Shown here one piece after another: positions 16,697-25,335 of a stretch of 64,000 bases of DNA (positions within the stretch are counted from its first letter, which is position 1; every line of letters begins with the position of its first letter). Below the pieces are notes generated by a model. That model had not been told where the DNA came from and did no database searches. It worked only from the letters and a program-made list of their open reading frames with translations. The position numbers and the translations under genes are program-made. The stretch is from Brachybacterium sp042666875 (GTDB taxonomy: Bacteria > Actinomycetota > Actinomycetes > Actinomycetales > Dermabacteraceae), in assembly GCF_042666875.1 (NCBI RefSeq), contig NZ_JBHTCX010000012.1, positions 496,001-560,000 on the forward strand, in the 5' to 3' direction.

Positions 16697-17581
16697 ATGA
16701 GCGATCCGTCGAACCAGGACCCCACCAGTAAGCACCGCGAGGAGGGTTTCGAGAAGCAGGACATGGCCCAGCCCGGGCTGACCGGTGACATGTCCGCCCA
16801 GCCCGACCACGGCGAGGAGAGCTATGTCGGGACCGATCAGCTCACCGGCAAGGTCGCTCTGATCACAGGCGGCGACTCCGGGATCGGGCGCGCCGTCGCC
16901 ATCGCCTATGCCCGCGAAGGGGCCGACGTCGCGATCGTGCATCTGCCCGAGGAGCAGGCCGATGCCGACGAGACCAAGAGCTGGGTCGAGAAGGCGGGCC
17001 GGAAGTGCCTGAGCCTCCCCGGTGACGTCCGTGAGGAGCAGTTCTGCACAGAGGCCGTCGAGCGCACGGTCAGCGAGCTGGGCCGCCTGGATCTCGTCGT
17101 GCTCAACGCCGGCTATCAGAAGGACCGCGAGGGCTTCGACAAGCTGCCCACCGAGGAGTTCGATCGAGTCTTCAAGACGAACCTCTACGGTCTGATCTGG
17201 ACGGCACGAGCAGCCGTGCCGCACTTGCAGGAGGGCAACTCGATCATCACCACCTCCTCCGTCCAGGCGTATCAGCCGAGCCCCACGCTCATCGACTACG
17301 CGATGACGAAGGCCGCGCAGGTCGCCTTCACCCAGGCACTCGCTCAGGAGCTGGGTCCCAAGGGCATCCGCGTGAACGCCGTGGCTCCGGGCCCGATCTG
17401 GACGCCGCTGATCCCGGCGACCGGGTGGCCCGAGTCCCTGCCCGAGTTCGGTCAGAGCACGCCGCTGGGGCGGGCCGGGCAGCCGGCCGAACTGGCGGGG
17501 GCCTACGTCTACCTGGCTTCGGAGCAGTCCTCGTACGTCTCGGGCGCGGTGCTGCCGGTCACCGGCGGCAAGGGGGTCTGA
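16697..17581 (+). CDS. SDR-family oxidoreductase, general-stress (YdaD/GSP39) type
   Basis: This is a 294-residue short-chain dehydrogenase. A hydrophilic 45-residue extension (DMAQPGLTGDMSAQPDHGEE) marks the general-stress subgroup. It is followed by TGGDSGIGR at 57-65, NAG at 137-139, Ser187/188 and the catalytic YAMTK with Tyr201 and Lys205. The C-terminus has YVSGAVLPVTGG. It starts after TAGGAGAGG and is followed 79 bases later by a small acidic protein ahead of a terminator. NAD(P)-linked reduction of an unknown carbonyl compound under stress is likely. Confidence 0.88.
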   Translation: MSDPSNQDPTSKHREEGFEKQDMAQPGLTGDMSAQPDHGEESYVGTDQLTGKVALITGGDSGIGRAVAIAYAREGADVAIVHLPEEQADADETKSWVEKAGRKCLSLPGDVREEQFCTEAVERTVSELGRLDLVVLNAGYQKDREGFDKLPTEEFDRVFKTNLYGLIWTARAAVPHLQEGNSIITTSSVQAYQPSPTLIDYAMTKAAQVAFTQALAQELGPKGIRVNAVAPGPIWTPLIPATGWPESLPEFGQSTPLGRAGQPAELAGAYVYLASEQSSYVSGAVLPVTGGKGV

Positions 17582-17660
17582 GCGAAGAGTTGCCCTCCCG
17601 CCACCGATCTCGAAGCAGGCCGCCACCCACAGCGGCGCTCCACTGCAGAAGGAGAGCACC

Positions 17661-17903
17661 ATGATTCAGCGCGGAAGCGACAAGAACGGACCGAACCTCG
17701 ACGACGAGCTCAAGCACGAGACCAGCGGCATGGTCGACGGCACCCAGCCCGACCACGTCGAGGAGTTCCGCCAGACCGAGCCGATGCCGGACGACACCGA
17801 CGCCGACGAGGTCGAGGATGCAGCCGGTATGACCGGCAACGAGGTCGACGCCGAGCTCGTCTGGGAAGAGGACAGCGAGAACCCAGGCGCATCAGACGCC
17901 TGA
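17661..17903 (+). CDS. Small acidic hypothetical protein
   Basis: This 80-residue, strongly acidic protein (many Asp/Glu, DDTDADEVEDAAG in the middle) has no hydrophobic core, so it is probably disordered. An AAGGAGAGC site eight bases before the ATG and the following terminator support expression. I do not recognise a family. Its position directly after the stress SDR suggests a shared transcript and perhaps a stress role. Confidence 0.6.
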   Translation: MIQRGSDKNGPNLDDELKHETSGMVDGTQPDHVEEFRQTEPMPDDTDADEVEDAAGMTGNEVDAELVWEEDSENPGASDA

Positions 17904-17922
17904 CCGGGCACGACCCACACAG

Positions 17923-17962
17923 ACGCTCCCGTTCGACGTCACGTGATCTCGGACGGGAGCGT
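17923..17962. terminator. Bidirectional hairpin terminator
   Basis: ACGCTCCCGT (17923-17932) pairs perfectly with ACGGGAGCGT (17953-17962) across a 20-base loop, with a T-containing tail. It lies between the rightward SDR unit and the leftward M20 operon, which converge here, and can serve both. Confidence 0.65.
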
Positions 17963-18007
17963 TCCCTTGCCGGGGAGCCTCCCTCACGGTCCGCAGTGGT
18001 GCAGGAT

Positions 18008-19366
18008 TCAGCAGTCCGCGACGAGCCGAAGCAGGACGCGGGCACCGAACCGGATCGCGTCGACCGGGACACGCTCGTCGATGCCGTGGAACAGCGGAGC
18101 GAAGTCGAGGTCGGCGGGCAGCTGCAGCGGAGCGAAGCCGTACCCGTCGATGCCGATCTGCGCGAGCTGCTTGTTGTCGGTGCCGGCGCTGAGGCAGTAG
18201 GGCACGAGTTCGGCGCCCGGATCCTCGGCGAGGATGGAGCGGTGCATCGCATCGACGAAGGGCGTCTCGTGCGGCGCGTCCAGCGAGATGCCGATCTTGT
18301 CGACGATCACCTCGACATGCTCGCCGGAGAGCTCGTCGATCAGCGCCAACAGGTCGTCCTGGTGCCCGGGCAGGAAGCGGCAGTCCAACTCCGCCTCGGC
18401 CGTCTGCGGGATGACATTGCCCTTGTACCCGGCGTGGAAGGTGGTCACGTTCGCGCTGTCGGCGAGGGTGCCGGTGACGAACTGGCGGGCCCCACCCAGC
18501 AGCGGCAGGAAGGACTCGACGTCCTGTTCGTCCCATGGAGTGCCGGTGATCGAGGTGACCCGGTCGAACAGCGTGCGGACGCTCGCCACGTACTCGCGCG
18601 GGAAGACGTGGTCGTCGATCGCCGCGACGGCCCGCGAGAGACGCACGATCGCGTTCTCGTCGTTGGGTACGGAGCCGTGGCCGGCGCGGCCGGTGGCTCG
18701 CAGCCGCATCCACGCGTACCCCTTCTCCGCGGTCTGGAGCAGGTAGGCGCGCACATCCTGCCCAGTCGCCCGGTCCGGAAGGGTGATCGAGTAACCGCCC
18801 ACCTCGCTGATCGCCTCCGTGCATCCCTCGAACACGTCGGGGCGATTGGCGATCATCCAGCGCGATCCGTAGGTCCCGCCCGCCTCTTCGTCGGCGAACA
18901 TGATGATCACCAGGTCGCGCGGCGGCTTCTGGCCGGTTCGGGCGAGGTGACGGACGACGGCGAGGATCATGCCGTCCATGTCCTTCATGTCCACCGCGCC
19001 GCGGCCGTAGAGGACGTCGTCGACGATCTCGGCGGCAAAAGGATCCACTGACCAGTCCTCGGCGTGAGCCGGCACCACATCGAGGTGACCGTGGATGACC
19101 AGACCGCCGCGCTCGCGATCCGATCCCGGGACCCGCACGACGACGTTCGCGCGGCCGGGCCGGGATTCGATGATCTCCGGTGCCAGGCCGACCTCTTCGA
19201 GCTGGGCGACGACGTAGTCAGCGGCCGTGCGCTCCCCCGGTCCCCACGTGGCCGGATCGTGGCCGCCGTAGTTGCTGGTGTCGATGCGGATCAGATCGCG
19301 CGTGATGCGCACGGCCTCGTCCTGAACGAGGGCGAGCTGCTCATCGGTGGCGGCGGTGATGGTCAC
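18008..19366 (-). CDS. M20-family metallopeptidase (dipeptidase/deacylase)
   Basis: This is a 452-residue M20 hydrolase. Zinc-site residues are visible: IHGHLDVVPA with His94 and Asp96, GRGAVDMKD with Asp126, and the catalytic/ligand pair DEE at 159-161. A dimerisation lid follows (GYAWMRLRATGRAGHG). I chose the GTG at 19366, which follows GGAAGG; it lies 26 bases inside the end of the MmgE/PrpD gene. As last gene of the seven-gene operon it may cleave an N-acyl, carbamoyl or peptide bond in the imported compound or in an intermediate. The exact substrate is unknown. Confidence 0.85.
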   Translation of the reverse strand: MTITAATDEQLALVQDEAVRITRDLIRIDTSNYGGHDPATWGPGERTAADYVVAQLEEVGLAPEIIESRPGRANVVVRVPGSDRERGGLVIHGHLDVVPAHAEDWSVDPFAAEIVDDVLYGRGAVDMKDMDGMILAVVRHLARTGQKPPRDLVIIMFADEEAGGTYGSRWMIANRPDVFEGCTEAISEVGGYSITLPDRATGQDVRAYLLQTAEKGYAWMRLRATGRAGHGSVPNDENAIVRLSRAVAAIDDHVFPREYVASVRTLFDRVTSITGTPWDEQDVESFLPLLGGARQFVTGTLADSANVTTFHAGYKGNVIPQTAEAELDCRFLPGHQDDLLALIDELSGEHVEVIVDKIGISLDAPHETPFVDAMHRSILAEDPGAELVPYCLSAGTDNKQLAQIGIDGYGFAPLQLPADLDFAPLFHGIDERVPVDAIRFGARVLLRLVADC

Positions 19367-21023
19367 CGGGGTTCCTTCCGTCGGGGTACTGCGGTGGGTC
19401 CTGCAGCAGCGGGGCCAGCTGCACGATAGTGGGGCGGTCCGTGCCCGGGGGCGTCCCGGGGACGGCGACGTCCGCGCCTGCGCGGTGGTCGACCCCGAGC
19501 AGTGAGCGGATCCGGTCAGCCCGGGCGGCATCACCGGTGGCTGCGACCAGCTTGTCGCGCAGGGCGGGCGCGGGCAGCGGGTTCTCCGGTGCCCCGAGTG
19601 GCCGATCGGCATGCGCCGTCAGGGTGCGGCCATCGGTGGTGCGCAACACGACCTCCGTCCAGAAGTCTCGACGGCCGGAGCCAGCCCGGGCAGGGCTGCT
19701 CGACCCGGCGGGACCACCTGACACGGGAGGATCCTCGGGCGCGGCGGGGCCCGCCTGGCTCCGGAGCCCAGGGGCTCCGGCGGGCGCGGGAACGTGTTCC
19801 CGGCGGATCCGGGCGCCGACCTCTGCGACCAGCGGGTCCAGGCTGCCTCCGGCGAGATGCTCAAGGGAAGGCTTGTGACCCAGGAGGATCAGGGCGACGA
19901 CGGCCTCGACGCTGAAGCGGGCTTCCTCTGCGGTCCGCGGAGCCGTATGGATCAGTGCCGCATCAGCGCCCGGGCGCATCCGCACGGTCACCGAGGCGAT
20001 CTCTCGTGCGCGCTCAGAGGCGGATCCCTCGAGCCCGGCCGCGAGGGCGAAGGCGGCATCGGACGCGGCCATCGCTGCTGAGCAGAAGGGGTAGCGCTTG
20101 AACCAGAGACCGGGGTCCAGCAGCGCCCAGGCGGTGCCGGGGGCCGGGCCGGTGGAACCGTCGATCCGAGCACCGGAGCCGCTGCCCACGGCGTCCCGGG
20201 CCATCCGTGGCGTCCCGAGACCAGCCACCACCGCACGCCGTCCCTCCTCGGGGACGCCGTGAGCGGCGAGCAGCCCGGCGGGGCCGAGCACGGCGTCCTC
20301 GGCCGTGCGGAGGCCCGCCTGGGCCCAGCCGACGGCGTCGACGCCGCTCTGGGATGCGAGACCGACGTGCAGCGGCTTACCCGAGGTGCCGAACTGCGCA
20401 CGCACACCCCCGGCCCTCGAGGCGGCGACGGAAAGTGCTGTGGCGACCTGGGAGACGGGCAGGGAGCGCAGGTGCGCTCCGGCGGCCGCCGCCGCGACCG
20501 CACCGGCGGTTCCGGTGGGATGCCATCCCGCCTGGTAGTGCATCGGCCCGAGAGACTCGCCGAGTCGGGCCATCACCTCCAGCCCGACGGTGTAGGCGGC
20601 CAGCAGCCGGTCGATCGGGTCGTCCGGGCCGGCCAGGGCGAGGAGGGCGGGCACGAGCACCGCGGAGGGGTGGCCCCGAACCAGTTCATGGGTGTCGTCG
20701 AGATCGAGCAGGTGAGCCTGGAATCCGCCGACCAGGGCTGCGCGCGATGGTGACAAGGCGTGCCCGCTGCCGATCACAGCCCGCGGGTCTGCCGGGGTGC
20801 CTTCGGCCAGGGCCCAGTCCAGGAGCCCGTCGCGATCTGCACGGGCGGACGGGTCGGCGTCGACGGCGAAGGATGCGGCGATGACATCGGCCACCGCCGT
20901 GCCGGCCGCGTCCCGCAGCCAGTCTGCGCAGGAGGGGTCCGAGAACGGGTCGGCCTCGTGCACGGCCCGGGCGAGAGCGTCCCGGACGGACTCGTCGGCG
21001 CTCTCCGGAGCGTTCACGCTCAC
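19341..21023 (-). CDS. MmgE/PrpD-family protein (possible epimerase or dehydratase)
   Basis: This is a 560-residue protein of the MmgE/PrpD superfamily. Characteristic stretches are LLDLDDTHE near 106-114, GHPSAVLVPALLALA, and YQAGWHPTGTAGAVAAAAA near 165, where the family's active-site His and acid residues lie. The C-terminal 100 residues contain a Pro/Ala-rich insertion, making it longer than the usual 450. The start is GTG, overlapping the ATPase stop (GTGA). The family includes 2-methylcitrate dehydratase, cis-aconitate decarboxylase and iminodisuccinate epimerase. Beside a fumarase-fold lyase, the last is an attractive parallel. No propionate genes are nearby. Confidence 0.8.
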   Translation of the reverse strand: MSVNAPESADESVRDALARAVHEADPFSDPSCADWLRDAAGTAVADVIAASFAVDADPSARADRDGLLDWALAEGTPADPRAVIGSGHALSPSRAALVGGFQAHLLDLDDTHELVRGHPSAVLVPALLALAGPDDPIDRLLAAYTVGLEVMARLGESLGPMHYQAGWHPTGTAGAVAAAAAGAHLRSLPVSQVATALSVAASRAGGVRAQFGTSGKPLHVGLASQSGVDAVGWAQAGLRTAEDAVLGPAGLLAAHGVPEEGRRAVVAGLGTPRMARDAVGSGSGARIDGSTGPAPGTAWALLDPGLWFKRYPFCSAAMAASDAAFALAAGLEGSASERAREIASVTVRMRPGADAALIHTAPRTAEEARFSVEAVVALILLGHKPSLEHLAGGSLDPLVAEVGARIRREHVPAPAGAPGLRSQAGPAAPEDPPVSGGPAGSSSPARAGSGRRDFWTEVVLRTTDGRTLTAHADRPLGAPENPLPAPALRDKLVAATGDAARADRIRSLLGVDHRAGADVAVPGTPPGTDRPTIVQLAPLLQDPPQYPDGRNPGDHHRRHR

Positions 21024-21868
21024 CCCAGCGGACCCCTCGTATCCAGTGGAGAGCGGCCCAGGCCCGGGGCCTCCTCCCCCGGCTCCTCGGCGCTCTGTCC
21101 GGCCGCCGGCGCGGGCGGCCGTGGACCGCTGGTCTCACGCAGGAACCGCTGTGTGCGCTCCTCGCGCGGGGTCGAGATGACCTCGCGAGCCGGTCCCTCC
21201 TCGACGATGCGGCCTCCATCGATGAAGACCACGCGATCGGCGACGTCGGCGGCGAAGGCCATCTCGTGGGTGACGATGACCAGGGTGATGTTCTGCTCTG
21301 CGAGGTCCTGGATCACGGCGAGCACCTCCCCGACCAGTTCGGGGTCCAAGGCGCTGGTGGGTTCGTCCAGCAGGATCGCCGAGGGCTGCGCACCCAGGGC
21401 ACGGGCGATCGAGACACGCTGCTGCTGCCCGCCGGACAGCGTCACCGGGAACTGCTGCATGGTCGTCTCGGCGATACCCACGCGCTCGAGGAGCTCGCGC
21501 GCCCGCGAGGCGGCGTCCGCCTTCGAGGTCCCGCCGGCGGTCATCGGGTCCATGACATTCTGCAGCGCCGTGCGATTGCGGAAGAGGTTGTAGCTCTGGA
21601 ACACCATGGCTGTCTTCGAGCGCAGCGCTCGCTTCTGAGGGCCCGTGATGCGGGGCGCGACGACGCTGACGTCGTCGATGCCGATGGTCCCCGTGTCGGG
21701 GGCCTCCAGCAGGTTCAGGCAGCGCAGCAGGGTGGACTTCCCCGAGCCGGAGGGCCCGATGATCGCGACCACCTCGCCGGTCCCGACCTGGAGATCCACG
21801 CCGTCCAGGACGGTGTTCTCTCCGGACCTGCCGTGAAAAGTCTTGCTGAGGTCTTTGACGTCGATCAT
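21020..21868 (-). CDS. Polar amino-acid ABC transporter ATP-binding protein
   Basis: This is a 282-residue ATPase of the GlnQ/HisP class. The Walker A motif GPSGSGKST is at 38-46, the Q-loop near 91, the signature LSGGQQQR at 144-151, Walker B LLDEP at 166-170, and the switch His lies in VTHEMAFA. A 30-residue Pro-rich tail extends beyond the usual end. It energises the neighbouring permease and binding protein and is coupled by a four-base overlap to the MmgE/PrpD gene. Confidence 0.93.
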   Translation of the reverse strand: MIDVKDLSKTFHGRSGENTVLDGVDLQVGTGEVVAIIGPSGSGKSTLLRCLNLLEAPDTGTIGIDDVSVVAPRITGPQKRALRSKTAMVFQSYNLFRNRTALQNVMDPMTAGGTSKADAASRARELLERVGIAETTMQQFPVTLSGGQQQRVSIARALGAQPSAILLDEPTSALDPELVGEVLAVIQDLAEQNITLVIVTHEMAFAADVADRVVFIDGGRIVEEGPAREVISTPREERTQRFLRETSGPRPPAPAAGQSAEEPGEEAPGLGRSPLDTRGPLG

Positions 21869-21875
21869 GCGGGGT

Positions 21876-22547
21876 TCACCTCACGTAGGCGCGGCTGAGG
21901 CGCTTCTCGAGTCGGCCCTGCAGCCAGGAGTAGGCGATCACCAGGAGCCAGTACACCAGCCCCACAACCAGGAAGGTCTCGAAGAACCGGAAGGATGCGG
22001 AGGCGACGATCTTGGCCTCGGCGAACAACTCGGTAAGGCCCAGAGTGAAGGCCACCGAGGTCTCCTTGAGCAGGGAGATGAAGATGTTGCCGGTAGCCGG
22101 CAGGGCGTTGTAGGCGGCCTGCGGGATGATGTAGCGCCGGTAGACCTGCGGCGCGGTCATCCCCGTCGCCAGACCGGCTTCCAGTTGTCCGCTGTCGACG
22201 CTGGTCAGGGCGGCGCGGAAGATCTCCGCGAGATACGAGGACTCCTTGAGGGAGAACCCGACGATCGCGGCGGTCAGCGCGTCCATGGTCGACAGCGAGG
22301 GGATCAGCTGCGGCAGCCCGTAGTAGATGAGGAACAGCTGAACCAGAGTGGGGATCCCACGGAACAGAGAGACGTACAGCTGGGCCAGCTGATCCAGCAC
22401 GGGGATCTGCAGGAAACGGATCAGCGCGACGAGCAGACCGATCAGGATGGCGAACACCATCGAGGCGACGGCGATCAACAGTGTGATCGGCAGGAACTTC
22501 AGCAGCTGGGGCAGTACCTCCAGCATGTATGCCGGATCGAGATCCAT
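21876..22547 (-). CDS. Polar amino-acid ABC transporter permease
   Basis: This is a 223-residue HisMQ-type permease with about five membrane segments. The conserved LFRGIPTLVQLFLIYYGLP block is at 82-100, and the coupling loop with SGQLEAGLATGMT at 138-150. It is the only permease in the operon, so it probably works as a homodimer. The spacing is seven bases before the ATPase and three bases after the binding-protein gene. Confidence 0.92.
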   Translation of the reverse strand: MDLDPAYMLEVLPQLLKFLPITLLIAVASMVFAILIGLLVALIRFLQIPVLDQLAQLYVSLFRGIPTLVQLFLIYYGLPQLIPSLSTMDALTAAIVGFSLKESSYLAEIFRAALTSVDSGQLEAGLATGMTAPQVYRRYIIPQAAYNALPATGNIFISLLKETSVAFTLGLTELFAEAKIVASASFRFFETFLVVGLVYWLLVIAYSWLQGRLEKRLSRAYVR

Positions 22548-22550
22548 CGA

Positions 22551-23333
22551 TCAGCTCCCTTCGTAACCCTCTGGCTCCGTGGTCACGTCATCGCCGTAGT
22601 ACTTCTGGGACAGCTCGACCAGGGTGCCGTCCTCATGCAGCGCGGCGATCTGCTCGTTGAACTGAGCGACCAGCTCGGAACCCTTCTCGAAGGGGAAAGC
22701 CACCGACTCCCAGGCAATCGGGTCTCCGACGAACTTCAGGTCCGTGCCGTTCTCGGCCATCTCGGCGAGAAAGATGCCGGTGGAGTTGATGTACCCGTCC
22801 ACGCGGCCGGAGAGCAGATCCTGCATGGCGCCATCGCGTGTCTCATAGGTGCGGATCTCGACGTCCACGCCGTGTTCGGAGATCCAGTTCTCCAGATGAG
22901 TGGTGTTGTTCGATCCCAGCACGCCGGCGATCGTGTGCCCGGCGATGTCTTCGAGCTCGTTGAGCTCGTCGTTGTCGCCGGTGGTGACGATCGTGGCGCC
23001 CATGTAGGCGTACGGATCGGTGAAGTCGTACTGCGCGGCGCGCTCCTCGGTCACGGCAACGTTGTTGGCGATCGTGTCGAGTTTGCGGGCCTCCAGCTGT
23101 CCCATCAGGCCGGAGAAGTCGGCATTGGTCCAGTCCACGCTGCGGCCCAGGTTCTCCGCGATGGTCTCGATCGCCTCGACGTCGAATCCGACGAGCGTGC
23201 CGTCCTGCTGGTAGCTGTTGGGGAAGGACTGGCCGGTGGACCCGGCGCGGATGGCGCCGGAGTCACCACCGCTGCACGCCGCCAGCAGCGCCGGGAGGGC
23301 CAGCGCAGAGAGGGTGAAGGTGCGTCGCTTCAT
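22551..23333 (-). CDS. Polar amino-acid ABC transporter substrate-binding lipoprotein
   Basis: This is a 260-residue family 3 solute-binding protein. A short leader begins MKRRTFTLSA, with lipobox LAAC and Cys20. The mature protein has LVGFDVEAIETIAENLGR, DWTNADFSGLMGQLEARKLD and later AQYDFTDPYAY, typical of amino-acid binding proteins. The chosen ATG follows GAAAGGA and overlaps the GNAT stop; longer frames upstream run through that gene. The ligand is probably an amino acid or a derivative that feeds the lyase and peptidase. Confidence 0.9.
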   Translation of the reverse strand: MKRRTFTLSALALPALLAACSGGDSGAIRAGSTGQSFPNSYQQDGTLVGFDVEAIETIAENLGRSVDWTNADFSGLMGQLEARKLDTIANNVAVTEERAAQYDFTDPYAYMGATIVTTGDNDELNELEDIAGHTIAGVLGSNNTTHLENWISEHGVDVEIRTYETRDGAMQDLLSGRVDGYINSTGIFLAEMAENGTDLKFVGDPIAWESVAFPFEKGSELVAQFNEQIAALHEDGTLVELSQKYYGDDVTTEPEGYEGS

Positions 23334-23923
23334 GAGGAGAGTCCTTTCAAGAGCTCGGTGTGACGTGCCTGCCAGCCGGCGTAGGCGACGTCGTCGAGGG
23401 GGCGGATGTAGAAGTCGGTGATGTGGCCGAGGCCGAGGTCCCGGCTGCCGACAGGCTCGAAGCCGAGCCGGCGGTAGTACGCGCCCAGCCAGGGATGATC
23501 CTGGGCGGTGCCCAGCGAGACCGCCGGGGCATGGAGCTGACCGATCAGAACCTGCTGCTCCAGCTGGCTGAGGAGCGAACGCGCCAGGCCCTGCCCGGCG
23601 TGGCTCGGGCGGGTGGCGAGCCAGCCGATGTGCGGCAGCCCCAGATACCCCGGGTTCGGTCCCCACGGCATGCGCAGGGAGACGGTCGCGATGAGGGCGC
23701 CGTTCTCGTCGCACGTGCCGTAGGCGATGTTCTGGCGCAGATGCGTCAGCACATCGTCTCGAGAGGCCTGCGAGGCACCGAAATGCACTCCGAGCTCGAC
23801 GTTCGCTGAATAGGCGGCCTGCAGCAGATCACGGTACTCATCGGCGCGCTCGGGCTGGATCTGTTCGAGCCGAGCCAACCCCGGCCAGCTGGTCGCGCTC
23901 TGTCCCGTCTCGGAGCCGGTCAC
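23330..23923 (-). CDS. GNAT-family N-acetyltransferase
   Basis: This is a 197-residue GCN5-related acetyltransferase. The acetyl-CoA site is seen in IGWLATRPSHAGQGLARSLL (104-123), and a C-terminal YYRRLGFEPVG strand follows. The start is GTG and overlaps the lyase stop (GTGA); the stop overlaps the binding-protein start. Embedding in a catabolic operon suggests acetylation of a pathway amine, perhaps for detoxification, with the M20 enzyme as a possible deacylase. That pairing is inference. Confidence 0.82.
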   Translation of the reverse strand: MTGSETGQSATSWPGLARLEQIQPERADEYRDLLQAAYSANVELGVHFGASQASRDDVLTHLRQNIAYGTCDENGALIATVSLRMPWGPNPGYLGLPHIGWLATRPSHAGQGLARSLLSQLEQQVLIGQLHAPAVSLGTAQDHPWLGAYYRRLGFEPVGSRDLGLGHITDFYIRPLDDVAYAGWQARHTELLKGLSS

Positions 23924-25335
23924 GAGGCGGATCCGTCGGACGGTGCCGATCCGGCCGGGCCGGGCCTCGTGGACTCACCGGCGGGCAGCCCGGCGGCGTC
24001 GGCCGCGGCGAGGACATCATCGATGGCCGCACCGGTCTCCCCGAGATAGGCGCCCGCCTCCAGCCAGGAACGGATCATCGTCGGCTCGAAGCGGGAGGCG
24101 ACACGCTCGTCCTCGGCGAGGACGTCGGCGAGGTGCCGGCCGGTCTCGACCGCGGCCATCGACGCGTCGTACACGATCTGGTGGGCAGTCTGCTTGCCCA
24201 GCTCGCGACCGATCTCGAACATGGCCTTCTCGCTGAGGATCAGTCCGCCCTGCAGCTCAAGGTTGCGCGCCATGGCGTCCTCGTGCACGACGAGCCCGGA
24301 CAGGATTCCGCCGAGCGTCTTCAGCTGCGCCGAGAGGTAGAGATGGATCTCGGGAAGGGCGATCCATTCCGCCCTCCAGCTGATCGCATCGCGCTCGTGG
24401 ACGGTCGCAGAGCCGTCCAGGACCAGCGCCATGGCGTGCTTGATGGGCGCGGTCAGCGCCGCGGCACCCTCCAGCAGTGCGGGATTGCGCTTGTGCGGCA
24501 TGGTGGTCGACCCGATCTTGCCGGCAGTGAAGGGCTCCTCGACCTCGCCGATCTCGCTGTGCATGAGGGTGGACAGCTCGGTGGCGATCTTGCCGAGCGT
24601 GGTGGAGATCAGTCCGAGCACGGTGGCGTACTCCGCGATGCGGTCCCGGGCGGCCTGCCAGGCGATCCGCGGCGTGGCCAGCTCCAGGCGCTGCAGCGTC
24701 TCCCGCTCGATCTCGCGACCGCGCCCCTGGAAGGACGCGTAGGTGCCCACGGCCCCTGAGACGTTGCCGGTCAGCACATCCGGGGTGACGCCGTCGAACC
24801 TTTCGAGGTGGCGCAGGGCCTCGTCCAGCCAGATGGCGGTCTTGAATCCGAATGTCGTGGGCAATGCCTGCACGTAGTGCGTCCGCGCGGCCATCGGGGT
24901 GTCCCGGTGCGCCGCAGTGAGGTCGCGCAGTGCGACGGCGACAGCGGTCAGGTCCCGCCGCAGCGGGACGATCGCGGCCTTGATCTGCAGGATGGTGCCG
25001 GTGTCGACGATGTCCTGCGTCGTCACGCCGTAGTGGACCCATTCCCCGTACTCACCCGAGGCGTGCTGGAGAGCGGTGACCGTGGCGTTGAGCGAGTGCA
25101 TCGCCTTGGCACCCTCGGCAGCGATTGCCGAGAGATCGAAGTCGCCGTGGGCCGCGCGCTCGATCGCGTCGGCCGCCTCGCGCGGGATCACACCCAGTGC
25201 ACCCTCGGCCGCGGCGAGGGCCGCCTCGACGTCCAGCTGACAGCGCAGGCGATTCTCCTCGCTCCAGATCTCCCGCATCTCTGGGGTGCTGAAGCTGTTG
25301 CCGATGGTCAGCATGTCGACGACGTGGGAAGCCAC
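23920..25335 (-). CDS. Fumarase/aspartase-superfamily lyase
   Basis: This is a 471-residue lyase of the adenylosuccinate lyase/3-carboxymuconate cycloisomerase branch. Key blocks are HYGVTTQD (101-108), RTHYVQALPT with His153, SGAVGTY (193-199) and the signature loop GSTTMPHKRNP at 275-285. It starts at a GTG after GGAAGGA and is the first gene of the operon. There are no purine or protocatechuate genes nearby. With an MmgE/PrpD protein and an amino-acid transporter in the same operon, C-N cleavage of an N-substituted aspartate to fumarate and an amine is a reasonable hypothesis. A cycloisomerase remains an alternative. Confidence 0.85.
   Translation of the reverse strand: MASHVVDMLTIGNSFSTPEMREIWSEENRLRCQLDVEAALAAAEGALGVIPREAADAIERAAHGDFDLSAIAAEGAKAMHSLNATVTALQHASGEYGEWVHYGVTTQDIVDTGTILQIKAAIVPLRRDLTAVAVALRDLTAAHRDTPMAARTHYVQALPTTFGFKTAIWLDEALRHLERFDGVTPDVLTGNVSGAVGTYASFQGRGREIERETLQRLELATPRIAWQAARDRIAEYATVLGLISTTLGKIATELSTLMHSEIGEVEEPFTAGKIGSTTMPHKRNPALLEGAAALTAPIKHAMALVLDGSATVHERDAISWRAEWIALPEIHLYLSAQLKTLGGILSGLVVHEDAMARNLELQGGLILSEKAMFEIGRELGKQTAHQIVYDASMAAVETGRHLADVLAEDERVASRFEPTMIRSWLEAGAYLGETGAAIDDVLAAADAAGLPAGESTRPGPAGSAPSDGSAS

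Noticed and set aside
19341..21023. MmgE/PrpD protein considered as 2-methylcitrate dehydratase
   Set aside because: No prpC, prpB or acyl-CoA genes are nearby; the operon is about amino-acid-like substrates.
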